A program made the translations under genes and the position numbers. 64,000 nucleotides of DNA from Natrarchaeobaculum aegyptiacum (GTDB lineage Archaea > Halobacteriota > Halobacteria > Halobacteriales > Natrialbaceae), in NCBI RefSeq assembly GCF_002156705.1, contig NZ_CP019893.1, positions 930,001 through 994,000 on the forward strand, given 5' to 3'. Shown in pieces: positions 1 through 8,583 of the stretch. The notes below the pieces were generated by a model, which saw nothing but the letters and a program-made list of their open reading frames with translations, had not been told where the DNA came from and made no database searches. Numbering within the stretch: position 1 is the first letter of the stretch; every line of letters starts with the position of its first letter.

Positions 1-1191
1 CCCATCCTCGAGCGGACCTTCGACGGCGAGCAACTCGTCTACCTCGACAACGCGGCGACGACCCACACTCCGGACCCGGTCGTCGACGCGATGAGCGAGT
101 ACTACCGCGAGTACAACTCGAACGTCCACCGTGGGATCCACCACCTGAGCCAGGAGGCGTCGATCGCCTACGAGGAGGCCCACGACCGCGTCGCCGAGTT
201 CATCAACGCCGACGGGCGCGAGGAGGTCGTCTTCACCAAGAACACGACCGAGAGCGAGAACCTGCTCGCGTACTCGTGGGGCCTGAACGAACTCGGCCCC
301 GGCGACCGGGTGGTCCTCACGGAGATGGAACACCACGCCTCGCTCGTCACCTGGCAACAGATCGGCCAGCGCACGGGTGCAGACGTCGAGTACATCCGGA
401 TCGACGACACCGGTCGGCTGGACATGGACCACGCCCGCGAACTGATCGACGACGACGCGGCCATCGTCAGCGCGGTCCACGTCTCGAACACCCTCGGCAC
501 CGTCAACCCCGTCTCCGAACTCACCGACCTCGCCCACGACCACGGCGCACTCTCGTTCATCGACGGCGCACAGGCCGTCCCCAACCGACCCGTCGACGTA
601 AAAGAAATCGGCGCAGACTTCTACGCCTTCTCCGGCCACAAGATGGCCGGCCCCACCGGCATCGGCGTCCTCTACGGCAAACGCGAGTTGCTCGAGGACC
701 TCGACCCCTACCTCTACGGCGGCGGCATGATCCGCAAGGTCACCTTCGAAGAGTCGACCTGGGGCGACCTCCCGTGGAAGTTCGAACCCGGAACGCCACC
801 GATCGCCGAGGCTGTCGGCCTCCACGAAGCCGTCGACTGGCTCGAGGACATCGGCATGGACCGTATCCAGGCCCACGAGGAAGAGATCGCTCGCTACGCC
901 TACGAACAACTCGAAGCCGAAGGCGACGTCGAAATCTACGGCCCCGAACCCGGTCCCGAGCGAGGCGGCCTCGTCAGCTTCAACCTCGAGGGCGTCCACG
1001 CCCACGACCTGGCCTCGATTATGAACGACCACACGGTCGCCGTACGGGCCGGTGACCACTGCACCCAGCCGCTGCACGACAAACTCGGCGTCCCGGCCTC
1101 TGCTCGAGCGTCGTTTTACGTCTACAACACCCGCGAGGAGGTCGACGCGCTGATTGCGGCGCTCGACGACGCGCGACAGCTGTTCGCCTGA
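1..1191 (+). CDS. sufS: SufS-type cysteine desulfurase (5' end outside window)
   Basis: PLP-dependent cysteine desulfurase that strips sulfur from L-cysteine to an enzyme persulfide for Fe-S cluster assembly in the cytoplasm. The reading frame is open from base 1, and translation before the first internal Met (base 91) already shows the typical YLDNAATT motif, so the true start lies upstream of the window. The PLP lysine sits in SGHKMAGPTG (Lys codon 640-642) and the persulfide cysteine in RAGDHCTQP (Cys codon 1060-1062), the group II SufS arrangement. The SufU-like scaffold gene lies 1 kb downstream on the same strand, with a small regulator gene between them. Only a few N-terminal residues appear to be missing. 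Confidence 0.95.
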   Translation, partial: PILERTFDGEQLVYLDNAATTHTPDPVVDAMSEYYREYNSNVHRGIHHLSQEASIAYEEAHDRVAEFINADGREEVVFTKNTTESENLLAYSWGLNELGPGDRVVLTEMEHHASLVTWQQIGQRTGADVEYIRIDDTGRLDMDHARELIDDDAAIVSAVHVSNTLGTVNPVSELTDLAHDHGALSFIDGAQAVPNRPVDVKEIGADFYAFSGHKMAGPTGIGVLYGKRELLEDLDPYLYGGGMIRKVTFEESTWGDLPWKFEPGTPPIAEAVGLHEAVDWLEDIGMDRIQAHEEEIARYAYEQLEAEGDVEIYGPEPGPERGGLVSFNLEGVHAHDLASIMNDHTVAVRAGDHCTQPLHDKLGVPASARASFYVYNTREEVDALIAALDDARQLFA

Positions 1192-1575
1192 ACCGGCCCC
1201 AGCCGACGTCCGCCGTGTTCTGCTGCAGCCTCACGCCTGTGACTGCCCGATCGAGCGGTCACCCTGTCCGCAACCGACGTCGCTGCCGCGGGCCGGGTCT
1301 TCGTACGCGACAGCGGGGTGTACCTGACCCGGTGGACGCCCCGACTCGTCGGGGCAGTCGAGCGACTCGCCGCGCGCTGACACCCGTCGAGTTCGAGTCA
1401 CCGCAAGCGGACGTCCTGCACCCGAGTGGGACTCGTGGATCGTGATCGCGAATCGAAACCGCGACGCGGCACCGTTTTCGACAGTCTTCTGCCCCGCCGA
1501 CCGGTAGCTGTCCACTCATCGTGGACAGTGTTACCATTACACACATTTATCACAGGTGACCCTGTATATGTGGGC
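1192..1575. other. Intergenic region with a likely leaderless promoter
   Basis: No convincing gene is visible in this 384-base gap. The last part is AT-richer; an ATTTAT element at about 1545-1550 lies 26-30 nt before the ATG at 1576 and would suit a TATA box for a leaderless transcript of the DUF7344 gene. The rest is GC-rich without a recognisable motif. Confidence 0.5.
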
Positions 1576-1974
1576 ATGGTTCGCCATCGGAACCGGGAGT
1601 CGAGGGACGTCGTCCGTCGGTGGGATCGCATCTTCGAGGTGCTGGCTACCGAACCACGTCGCCAGCTAGTCCTGTCACTCGCGGCCGCTCCCGAGGACGA
1701 GGCCGTCGGGTTACCCGAGGCTGCCGCGAACCCCCGGCTCGAGCCGGACCCGTCGCGGCTCACGGTGGAGCTACACCATCGACATCTGCCGATCCTGGCC
1801 GACGCCGAGTACGTAGAGTGGCAACGATCGCCGTTTACCGCACGGCGAGGGCCACGATTCGACGAGCTCGAGGCCCTCCTCGAGAGCCTCCACGATAACG
1901 CCGACGAGATTCCGGACCTGCTCGTCGACGGCTGCCAGCTCCTCGAGCGAACGCGCGAGCAACCAGAGTGTTAG
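1576..1974 (+). CDS. DUF7344-type winged-helix regulator, standalone
   Basis: A 132-residue acidic protein. The core contains EPRRQLVLSL and LHHRHLPIL, which match the haloarchaeal DUF7344 helix-turn-helix pattern (helix, then an [H/Y]RHLP[L/I] wing region). The ATG at 1576 was chosen because it starts the conserved part and has a TATA-like element 26-30 nt upstream; an extension to 1426 has no such support. A close paralogue lies at 36877-37278, and a divergent version is the N-terminal domain of the response regulator at 27043-27810. The gene sits between sufS and sufU; whether it controls them is unknown. It probably acts as a DNA-binding transcription regulator in the cytoplasm, but no ligand or target can be read from the sequence. 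Confidence 0.75.
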   Translation: MVRHRNRESRDVVRRWDRIFEVLATEPRRQLVLSLAAAPEDEAVGLPEAAANPRLEPDPSRLTVELHHRHLPILADAEYVEWQRSPFTARRGPRFDELEALLESLHDNADEIPDLLVDGCQLLERTREQPEC

Positions 1975-2191
1975 CGGCTGTCGAGCAGATTTCCGGCCAG
2001 GTCGTCGCTCGGTCACTCCCCTCGACACCGTCGTGAACCATCGCTACCCGGCGGCCGCCATCGGACGGTGGCCCTGTAACTCCGATCGGTCTCGAATCGA
2101 CGATTCCTGCGGCCTCCGTAACCGATCCCGGTAACGTGACCGGTCGGACCCCGGAACCCTTTTACTTCGATACGGTCTATGCCGGGATACG

Positions 2192-2611
2192 ATGGGACTG
2201 GGCTCGGATATGTACAGACAGCAGATCCTCGACCACTACAAGAACCCCCGGAACTACGGGGAACTCGAGGATCCAACGTTCACGCACGTCGGCGAAAACC
2301 CGATGTGCGGCGACGAGATTCGCATGGACGTCAGACTCGACGACGACGAAGAGACGATCGAACGCGTGGCCTTCTCCGGCGACGGCTGTGCGATCAGCCA
2401 GGCATCGGCGAGTATGCTCTCGAGTGAACTGCAGGGCAAAACCGTCGACGAACTCCTCGAGATGGACCGCGACGACGTCGTCGAATTACTCGGCGTCGAC
2501 ATCTCGCCGATGCGGATCAAGTGTGCCGTCCTCGCCGAGAAGGTCGCTCAGGACGGCGCGGAGATCTACTTCGGCGAACTCGAGAAGACGCAAACGACGA
2601 CCGAAGACTGA
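2192..2611 (+). CDS. sufU: SufU/IscU-like iron-sulfur cluster assembly scaffold
   Basis: A 139-residue NifU N-terminal-like scaffold on which Fe-S clusters are built, or a zinc-dependent sulfur acceptor of SufS. Cysteines expected for metal and cluster binding are present in NPMCGDEI, GDGCAISQ and RIKCAVLA, and the N terminus has the typical QQILDHYKNPRN block. The ATG at 2192 gives MGLGSDMYRQ; an alternative ATG at 2210 would give MYRQQIL, the more usual family start. A TTTTACTT element at about 2159-2166 could be the TATA box. It belongs functionally with sufS at the left edge. Confidence 0.92.
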   Translation: MGLGSDMYRQQILDHYKNPRNYGELEDPTFTHVGENPMCGDEIRMDVRLDDDEETIERVAFSGDGCAISQASASMLSSELQGKTVDELLEMDRDDVVELLGVDISPMRIKCAVLAEKVAQDGAEIYFGELEKTQTTTED

Positions 2612-2749
2612 CCGCTCTGCCCGGTCCGGTACCAGTATCCGCTCTTTGCATACGAACAGCGTTGCTATAGTAACAACTGCAACTATTTACACACTGATCG
2701 CCGGTCCGTCTGGCGATCAGGTGTGCACTGACGTGCAGTGGCTACGATA

Positions 2750-4510
2750 TCACTCGCCGAAGACGGTCTCGAAGAACTTTCGCTCTGCAGTCCGGAGGTG
2801 CTGGTTGAACGTCGCCGGGGCGATCCCCAGTCGCTCGGCGATCTCCTCGCCGGTGCTCCCCCGGGGCCAGTCGAAGTATCCCGCGAAGTAGGCCGTCTCG
2901 AGGGCGGCTCGCTGTTTGTCGGTGAGTTCCTCGTCGAGGACCGACTGGGTCCCGACCGTCGACCGATCGTTCCGTTCGGTCGTTCGCTGGGCGAGGTAGG
3001 TGACGTCGTCGCGTTCTTCGTTGATGAGCTCGATCACCTGTCGGGTATCACGGCCACGGGGGAGTTCGACGACGAACCGGAACTCGCCATCTTCGATCGT
3101 TGCCGAAGCCACTCGACCGCCGTGAGTGGCGATCGTTTCGAACAGCGACACGGCGGCCGGAGCGACCAGTTCGAACTCGAGGACGTCCCGTCTGGCCGCG
3201 AGGATACGTACGTCGGCGATCCCGTCGGTCGCCTCGACGGCGTCGAGAAACGCCTCCCGAGAGACGTCGTAGGCTGACCCGTATGCAAGCAGCGTCTCGT
3301 CACCGGGGACGAGTTGCTCGATCTCGAACGTACACTCCTCGGTCGCCGAACAGGCGACCAGTTCCTCGGCCATCGCCTCGATCCGGAACTCGAGTTCGAC
3401 GACCGCGTCGCTGACGAGGGCGTCTCGGCGTTCGATCGCCGTAATCGCGTGAGCGACGACGTTGCCGATCCGGGCGAGGACGGCGACCTCCGCGTCGGAG
3501 AACGCCCGCGACCGGCCCGAGTAGATGTTCAACACGCCGTAGACGAGATCCTCGTGGACGATCGGAACCGCCGCAGACGAGCGGTAGCCCCGCTCGCTGG
3601 CGTGCTCTCGCCAGGGCTCGAACGACGGATCCGAGTCGACGTCGGTCACGACCTGCACCGCACCGGTTCGGATCGCCGTTCCCGACGGGCCTTTCCCGGC
3701 TGGCTCGTCCGGATCCGCCGACACCTCGACTTCCTCGAGATAGTCCTCACCGACGCCGGCGACCGCCTTGGGAACGATCCGGTCGCTCCCCGGATTCACC
3801 TCGCCGACCCACGCGAAGCGGTAGGCCTCCGAGTCGGTCAGGCGCTCACACACCTGCTCTTCGAGTTCGGTTCGCGACTCGGAGGTGATCACCGCGTGAG
3901 TGATATCGTGGGCGATCCGGTTCAGCCGGTTGAACGCCTCGAGTTGCTCGCGCTGCCGGCGGCGAACCCGCTCCTGGCGAGCACGCTCGAGTGCGTGATG
4001 GATCGTTCGAACGAGCGACTCGCTGGTCACTTCGTCTTTGACGAGGAAGTCCTGAGCACCGCGCTGGATGGCTTCGACGCCGACTTGCTGATCCCTGAGA
4101 CCCGTCAGGACGACGATCGGCGTTCCCTCCCCGTTCTCGGCCTCGGAAACCGCCTCGAGCGTCTCCAGCCCCGTACTGTCGGGGAGGTTCAGGTCGAGAA
4201 GCACGACGTCCGCCGGATCGTCGTCGTCCGTGAGCGCCTCGAGCCCGTCTTCGAGGCGCGTCTCGTGGGACAGTTCCGGCGTCCAGTCGGCCGACTCGTC
4301 GGTACTGACTCGCTGGGCGAGTTCGGCCGTGTCCCGCAGCATCTCCTCGATCAATCGGGCGTCACCGGGGTTGTCTTCGATGAGGAGAACGCGCACGACG
4401 CCCTCGTTCTCGACGACGCCCAGCTCGTCGGCGTCCGTCTCGATGACGACGTCGCTCGCGTCGAGTTCGATTCGATCGTCGCGTTCGTTCCCACTCTCGC
4501 TATCACTCAC
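2750..4510 (-). CDS. Bat-type response regulator: REC-GAF-BAT-HTH_10
   Basis: A 586-residue cytoplasmic regulator. After an acidic leader it has a receiver domain (residues about 38-165) with LLIEDNPGD, the phospho-acceptor Asp in LLDLNLPDS, the conserved Thr in VVLTG and Lys in FLVKDE. A coiled linker, a GAF domain (about 195-370) and the bacterio-opsin activator output domain follow. The C terminus is an HTH_10 with LTDKQRAALETAYFAGYF and a second helix QHLRTAERK. It resembles the DNA-binding output of the giant protein at 55073-61264 and of the regulator at 46981-47712. The start at 4510 begins MSDSESGNERDD, typical of haloarchaeal N termini. No histidine kinase is adjacent, so its partner is unknown. 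Confidence 0.88.
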   Translation of the reverse strand: MSDSESGNERDDRIELDASDVVIETDADELGVVENEGVVRVLLIEDNPGDARLIEEMLRDTAELAQRVSTDESADWTPELSHETRLEDGLEALTDDDDPADVVLLDLNLPDSTGLETLEAVSEAENGEGTPIVVLTGLRDQQVGVEAIQRGAQDFLVKDEVTSESLVRTIHHALERARQERVRRRQREQLEAFNRLNRIAHDITHAVITSESRTELEEQVCERLTDSEAYRFAWVGEVNPGSDRIVPKAVAGVGEDYLEEVEVSADPDEPAGKGPSGTAIRTGAVQVVTDVDSDPSFEPWREHASERGYRSSAAVPIVHEDLVYGVLNIYSGRSRAFSDAEVAVLARIGNVVAHAITAIERRDALVSDAVVELEFRIEAMAEELVACSATEECTFEIEQLVPGDETLLAYGSAYDVSREAFLDAVEATDGIADVRILAARRDVLEFELVAPAAVSLFETIATHGGRVASATIEDGEFRFVVELPRGRDTRQVIELINEERDDVTYLAQRTTERNDRSTVGTQSVLDEELTDKQRAALETAYFAGYFDWPRGSTGEEIAERLGIAPATFNQHLRTAERKFFETVFGE

Positions 4511-4887
4511 GGGAGATCACCGCCTGACGGTCGGTGGTGTCGGAGTGCCACAGGAACCGTTCGGCCAGGGGCCGAATGGACGTGCGGTGATTCGTGATGG
4601 TCGGTCCAGGAGCGGCCGCGACCCCCGCTGCCGGGCGCGATTTGCCGGTGGGGATCGGTCGACGTCCCGGGACCGGTCGAGCGAACCGCGTGCAAGGGCG
4701 GCGGGACGGTGAAACCGGGCCGTCGAACAGTCTGCCGTTCCATCGTTAGTCATCGAGTAAAATCGGTTGACAGCTATAAACGTGGTGCTCGAACACACAG
4801 CGTCGTGACCTTCAGGTCGTGACGACCGTCTCGAGTGCCGAGTACTCGGCTGCACCGTCGCTCTGCCGGCCCCGCCGGGTCGTCCGA
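4511..4887. other. Intergenic region between PolB2 and the Bat-type regulator
   Basis: A 377-base gap with no supportable gene on either strand; the open frames here have arginine/proline-rich compositions typical of out-of-frame GC-rich DNA. It must hold the promoter of the minus-strand gene starting at 4510 and the 3' end of the polB2 transcript. The AT-richer patch near 4740-4800 is the only compositional feature noticed. Confidence 0.4.
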
Positions 4888-7245
4888 TCACTCGAGAAAC
4901 GTCGATAGCCGAACCGTCCGGCCGTCGCGCAGGGATCGCCGGATTCGGGCGCGATCCCATCCCAGCGGCGAGATGACCTCCTCACAGGCCCGGATCAACA
5001 GCGTCGCGTAGAACGCTGCGTCGTACTCCGTCGGCTCCTCGAACTCGAGCCTGACCCGTTCTCGCCCGCGAGCGTCGTCGTCGGTCACGACGTACCGGAC
5101 CGACTGGCCGGGATACCGATCGATCCCCTGAGCCGCGTAGCGCTCGAGGGCGGCGACCGTCCGGGTTCGGCTCCGGTAGTCTGCGAGCCGTCTGGTAGCG
5201 CGGGTGCTGATCACGAGCGTCTCGGGGTCGACTGCGCCGCGCCGAAGCGTCGCGAGTCGCCGCTCGAGGACGTCACAGACGGCTTCGGGATCGCGCTCGC
5301 GGTCGAGCGTCTCGACGAACGCGCGCTGGCAGTCGGCGACGAACGCGGGTGTACTCCGGCGGCGACAGGCGATTCCACGGAACTTGTACGTGCCGTCGGT
5401 CCGCTTGCCGACGTACTTCGTGAGCGCGCCCGCCGTTCCGGGGTCCGGTTCCGTGTCCGGCTCCGAACCGACGCCCTCGCGGTCACGACCCACCGAATCC
5501 GACAGCGGGACGAAGCTACACCACTCGTAGCGCCCGTCGTGCTCGAGCGGGATGCCCACCGCCTGCGAAATCTCGTCGACGACGGTCGACAGCGGCTCCG
5601 GTTCGTCCACGTCCTCACGCGGAGTCACCCAGAAGCTGTCGACGAGACCGTGGACGATCCGCCAGCCGGCATCCTCGAGTCGGCGCTTGGCCTCGAGGGC
5701 GATCTCGCGCGCGTAGGCGTTGATCGCCTCGTGGCACTCGATTCGGCCGTACTTGGCGTTTCGATAGCCCTGGTAGCCGAAACAGGAGACGAGCACCCAC
5801 TTGATCGCGCCCGACTCCGCGCGCAGGCGGGCCGCTACGTCTTCGGGTGGATCGGCAGCGAGCCGCCGCTTGCACCGCGCCCGGTCGGCGAGTAACGGCT
5901 CGAGCACCTCGGGGAGGAACCCGGACTGGTCGCAGATGCGGTAGCCGAGGTCGGGGACCGTCTCGCGGATGGTCTCGTGATCGTCGCCGCCAGCATCATC
6001 GCCGGCAACACTATCGTCGCCCTCGAGCGGGCGACAGTCGACCGTCTCCGGGCTGACGTTGTGCTGGCAGATGATCCGCGGGTACAGCGAGCCGAAGTCG
6101 ATCTCGTGGACGTCCTCGTGGAATCCGACCTGTGGCGAGAACGCAAACCCGCCACGGTCGGCCGCGTGGAGCGTCCGGACGTCGGTGAACCGCTCGGGTT
6201 CCCACTTGTTCCACGGGGCGAGGACGCCCCACTCCCGGCGGGCCAGCCGGATCTGTCGGGAGGTCAGCAGCGTGCCGATGCTCCCCCACGCGGCCTCCTG
6301 CAGGGGCCGACCCGTCCGTTCGACCATGTACTCGATCCCGCCGAGGCCCGACTGGTGCCAGAGGAAGCTGTTCGCAGTGTCGACGATTGCCCGTCCCGGC
6401 ACCCGATAGCGGGCCGGCGAGTGGCCCACCCGCCCGTAGCTCTCGAACGTGTTCTCGCCCGCCAGTTGCGTAACCCCCGGCAAGCGACCCAGCCGAAACC
6501 CCTCGAGTTCCAGTTCCGACGCCCGGCCGTCGAGCAACGGAATCAGATCGGCGTGGCCCACCACGAGCACGTCCGGATCCCGGCGCTCGAGGGTAGTCTG
6601 GAGGGACTCGAGGGCGGCCACGTCGTCACGCTCTCCCGCTCCACTGGTGGCACTGGTGTGCCCACGCCGACGCTCGAGCGCTGGCTCACCATCGATCGTC
6701 AGCGCCGAGACGTCCCCGTTCGACAGCGCTGGCTCCTCGAGGCCAATTTCGAGCGTCCGAAGTTCGCGGGCCGGCGTCGGATCGAGTCCCCGGTCGAGAC
6801 AGTACCGAAAGCCCGGCGCGAGGTCGACGTCGAACAGCCGGAACGTCCCGGGTGCGAACGTCTCACGCTCGTGAACCCCGCGAATCTCGCGGGCCAGCGT
6901 CCGGACCTCGCCGACGCGCTCGCAGTCGGCCCGGAGGAGGCGACTCCGCTCGCCGACGTGAGCCTCGTGGAGATCCGCCGCCCACCGCTCGAATCCGGTT
7001 TCGACCACCTTGGGATCGACCTCGAGCCGCGTTCGCAGGTCTTCGAGCGCCGCCTCCGGACCGGCGACGAACACCGACGGCGCGTAGTCGGTCACCAGCC
7101 GGGAGTCGACTCCCACGTCGGTCAGGTACCACTCCCGGACGCGGTCGTCCTCGAACTCGAGAGTGTAGGGGCCGGGCGTCAGGTCGGCGTTCTCGGCTGC
7201 GTTCGGATTCGGGATCGATTTCCGACCGTCGTCACCCCCGTTCAC
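4888..7245 (-). CDS. polB2: PolB2-type family B DNA polymerase with altered active site
   Basis: A 785-residue family B polymerase of the archaeal PolB2 class. Motif A is intact (DFGSLYP, residues 383-389). Motif B is altered: KWVLVSCFGYQGY at 482-494 has Val where Asn of the KxxxNSxYG pattern is expected. Motif C is HGLVDS at 532-537, so the first of the two catalytic aspartates of YGDTDS is Leu while the second remains. The exonuclease motifs also look degraded. PolB2 proteins of other archaea are known for such changes and were proposed to be inactivated, although activity has been reported for a Sulfolobus homologue. It begins with GTG, overlapping the previous stop by 4 nt, and is the last gene of a three-gene operon. 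It probably has a structural or translesion role rather than genome replication. Confidence 0.85.
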   Translation of the reverse strand: MNGGDDGRKSIPNPNAAENADLTPGPYTLEFEDDRVREWYLTDVGVDSRLVTDYAPSVFVAGPEAALEDLRTRLEVDPKVVETGFERWAADLHEAHVGERSRLLRADCERVGEVRTLAREIRGVHERETFAPGTFRLFDVDLAPGFRYCLDRGLDPTPARELRTLEIGLEEPALSNGDVSALTIDGEPALERRRGHTSATSGAGERDDVAALESLQTTLERRDPDVLVVGHADLIPLLDGRASELELEGFRLGRLPGVTQLAGENTFESYGRVGHSPARYRVPGRAIVDTANSFLWHQSGLGGIEYMVERTGRPLQEAAWGSIGTLLTSRQIRLARREWGVLAPWNKWEPERFTDVRTLHAADRGGFAFSPQVGFHEDVHEIDFGSLYPRIICQHNVSPETVDCRPLEGDDSVAGDDAGGDDHETIRETVPDLGYRICDQSGFLPEVLEPLLADRARCKRRLAADPPEDVAARLRAESGAIKWVLVSCFGYQGYRNAKYGRIECHEAINAYAREIALEAKRRLEDAGWRIVHGLVDSFWVTPREDVDEPEPLSTVVDEISQAVGIPLEHDGRYEWCSFVPLSDSVGRDREGVGSEPDTEPDPGTAGALTKYVGKRTDGTYKFRGIACRRRSTPAFVADCQRAFVETLDRERDPEAVCDVLERRLATLRRGAVDPETLVISTRATRRLADYRSRTRTVAALERYAAQGIDRYPGQSVRYVVTDDDARGRERVRLEFEEPTEYDAAFYATLLIRACEEVISPLGWDRARIRRSLRDGRTVRLSTFLE

Positions 7246-7589
7246 GGCTCGTTCACCTCGAGTTCGCTATTCGGCACCTCACACTCTACTCCGTTCGAAT
7301 CGGCCCCGTCGTTACCTGACTCGAGCACCTCGAGGCGCTCTCGCGTCGCCTCGAGTTCGGCACGCACCTTTCGCAACTCGACCTCGTGAGCCAGCAACAC
7401 CGACAGGAAGAACGCCCGCTCCGGGTCCGGCGGGTTCGCGTAGCCCGCCGCGTCGGCGAACGCCCGCCCGCGGTCGAACAGCCGATCGAAGTCGGCCTGA
7501 TACTCCCGCCGAAGGGCTCGCCCCATCGGCTCCCACTCGCGCTCGAGCCCTCGGAGCGCGTTCCGATAGGTCGGGTTCGTTCGTCCCAT
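7242..7589 (-). CDS. Small helical protein of the PolB2 operon
   Basis: A 115-residue protein of unknown function, encoded between the RecA-like gene and polB2. Its ATG shares one base with the upstream TGA (TGATG at 7587-7591) and its stop overlaps the GTG of polB2 by 4 nt, so the three genes must be translated together. The sequence is rich in Arg, Glu and Leu, with a predicted helical middle (AFFLSVLLAHEVELRKVRAE) that could form a coiled coil, and an acidic, low-complexity C terminus. No catalytic motif is visible. The position suggests an accessory subunit that binds PolB2 or the RecA-like protein. Confidence 0.75.
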   Translation of the reverse strand: MGRTNPTYRNALRGLEREWEPMGRALRREYQADFDRLFDRGRAFADAAGYANPPDPERAFFLSVLLAHEVELRKVRAELEATRERLEVLESGNDGADSNGVECEVPNSELEVNEP

Positions 7590-8326
7590 CAGAGACCCAC
7601 CTCGAGCGAGCGCTGTTCGGGGACTGGCGCGTCCACGACCGGCTCGACCGTCTCGACTGTCCCGAACAGGTCGGCCCAGTATGGAATCGTCGTCTGCCAG
7701 TACCGGCCATGCCAGTAGCCCGCCGTGAACGGCTCGTCGTCCTCGCCCTCGAGGCGAACTCCCTCACGCGTCTGCACGCACTCGACCGTCGCATCGGCGT
7801 AGTCGGCGACCGTTTCCGCCGCGTCCCCGTCGGCCGTCGTCACGACGACTGGACACTCGAGTGCCGCCGAAAGCGCCGACAGCGTCTCGAGACTCGCGGC
7901 CAACAGGTCCTCGCGCTCCCACGACGGCAGGTCCGGGTCCTGGTAGAGCGAGGCGACGTTCGGCGCGACGACCAGCCCCGCCCCGGAACCGGCCCGTCGA
8001 ACGACCTCCCGGACCAGCGAGTGGTGCTGGTAGGCGGTAAACGCCCGCGCGATCTCGAGGCCCGCGAGCGTTCGCCGACTCGGCGCGTGCTCGTACAGCG
8101 CGTGCGTCGAGGCCGTATTTCGCGCGTCGATCCAGTAGGCCGACCGCCCAGCCATCGCCGCCAGCCGGTCACAGACCAGCCGGTGAACGACCGTCGAACG
8201 CGGCGACGACACCTCGAGCAGCGTCAGTCCCGCGTCGTCGATCAACGCCGATTCCTCGACCTGTGGTCGGTGGTCCCCACCACCTGTCACTTCCTGCATA
8301 CTCGCAGGCTCGAGGGAGCGGTCCAT
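7589..8326 (-). CDS. RecA/RadA-like protein without a Walker A motif, PolB2 operon
   Basis: A 245-residue protein resembling the RecA-fold ATPase core: SAYWIDARNT and EIARAFTAYQHH match the region following the P-loop in RadA-type proteins. The expected GxxxxGK[ST] loop is missing; the equivalent stretch reads LTLLEVSSPRSTVV (residues 35-48), so ATP hydrolysis is unlikely. PolB2 genes in other archaea are often accompanied by such inactive RadA paralogues (recalled from published comparative work). The ATG at 8326 is preferred to the in-frame TTG at 8332 and the ATG at 8299 because it lies exactly as far from the tandem TTTCCGA element as the orc1 start does. It leads the operon and may guide the polymerase to single-stranded or recombination intermediates. 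Confidence 0.75.
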   Translation of the reverse strand: MDRSLEPASMQEVTGGGDHRPQVEESALIDDAGLTLLEVSSPRSTVVHRLVCDRLAAMAGRSAYWIDARNTASTHALYEHAPSRRTLAGLEIARAFTAYQHHSLVREVVRRAGSGAGLVVAPNVASLYQDPDLPSWEREDLLAASLETLSALSAALECPVVVTTADGDAAETVADYADATVECVQTREGVRLEGEDDEPFTAGYWHGRYWQTTIPYWADLFGTVETVEPVVDAPVPEQRSLEVGL

Positions 8327-8342
8327 AAGCAAGCGGGGGCCG

Positions 8343-8360
8343 TTTCCGATTTTTCCGATA
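8343..8360 (-). promoter_or_regulatory. Tandem 9-mer promoter element of the PolB2 operon
   Basis: The + strand reads TTTCCGATTTTTCCGATA: two direct 9-mers of form TTTCCGAWW. The element starts 16 nt outside the ATG of the RecA-like gene and covers the position expected for a TATA box of a leaderless transcript. The same element, with the same 16-nt spacing and matching flanks (GGCCG before, AACTG after on the + strand), precedes the orc1-like gene at 9680-9697. It is a candidate operator, or a core promoter shared by the two units. Confidence 0.7.
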
Positions 8361-8583
8361 ACTGCCGAAGCCCCGAATTCTTCATCCAGAGCTGATAAAC
8401 CGACGATCCGACGCTTCCGTTACGATTTCCAAAACTGGTGATTCCTGAGTGAGGTCGCGCTCGATCGCAGCGACACAGCGCGGACGCCAACGACCGCAGC
8501 CGCTGGTAGCTGATGACTCGGATGCGTTCGGTTGCGTCGCCAACAGAGACCCATTCGACTCACCACCTGGAGCGACGGCGTGG

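Noticed and set aside
276-1055. Long open frame inside sufS in another frame (259 codons)
   Set aside because: The product is almost entirely Arg/Pro/His and results from GC-rich third positions of the real gene.
3314-4597. 427-codon open frame opposite the Bat-type regulator
   Set aside because: It is the antisense of a clear domain-bearing gene and has no recognised domain of its own.
8324-8332. TTG start at 8332 for the RecA-like gene
   Set aside because: The ATG at 8326 has the same spacing to the promoter element as the orc1 start and is the better codon.
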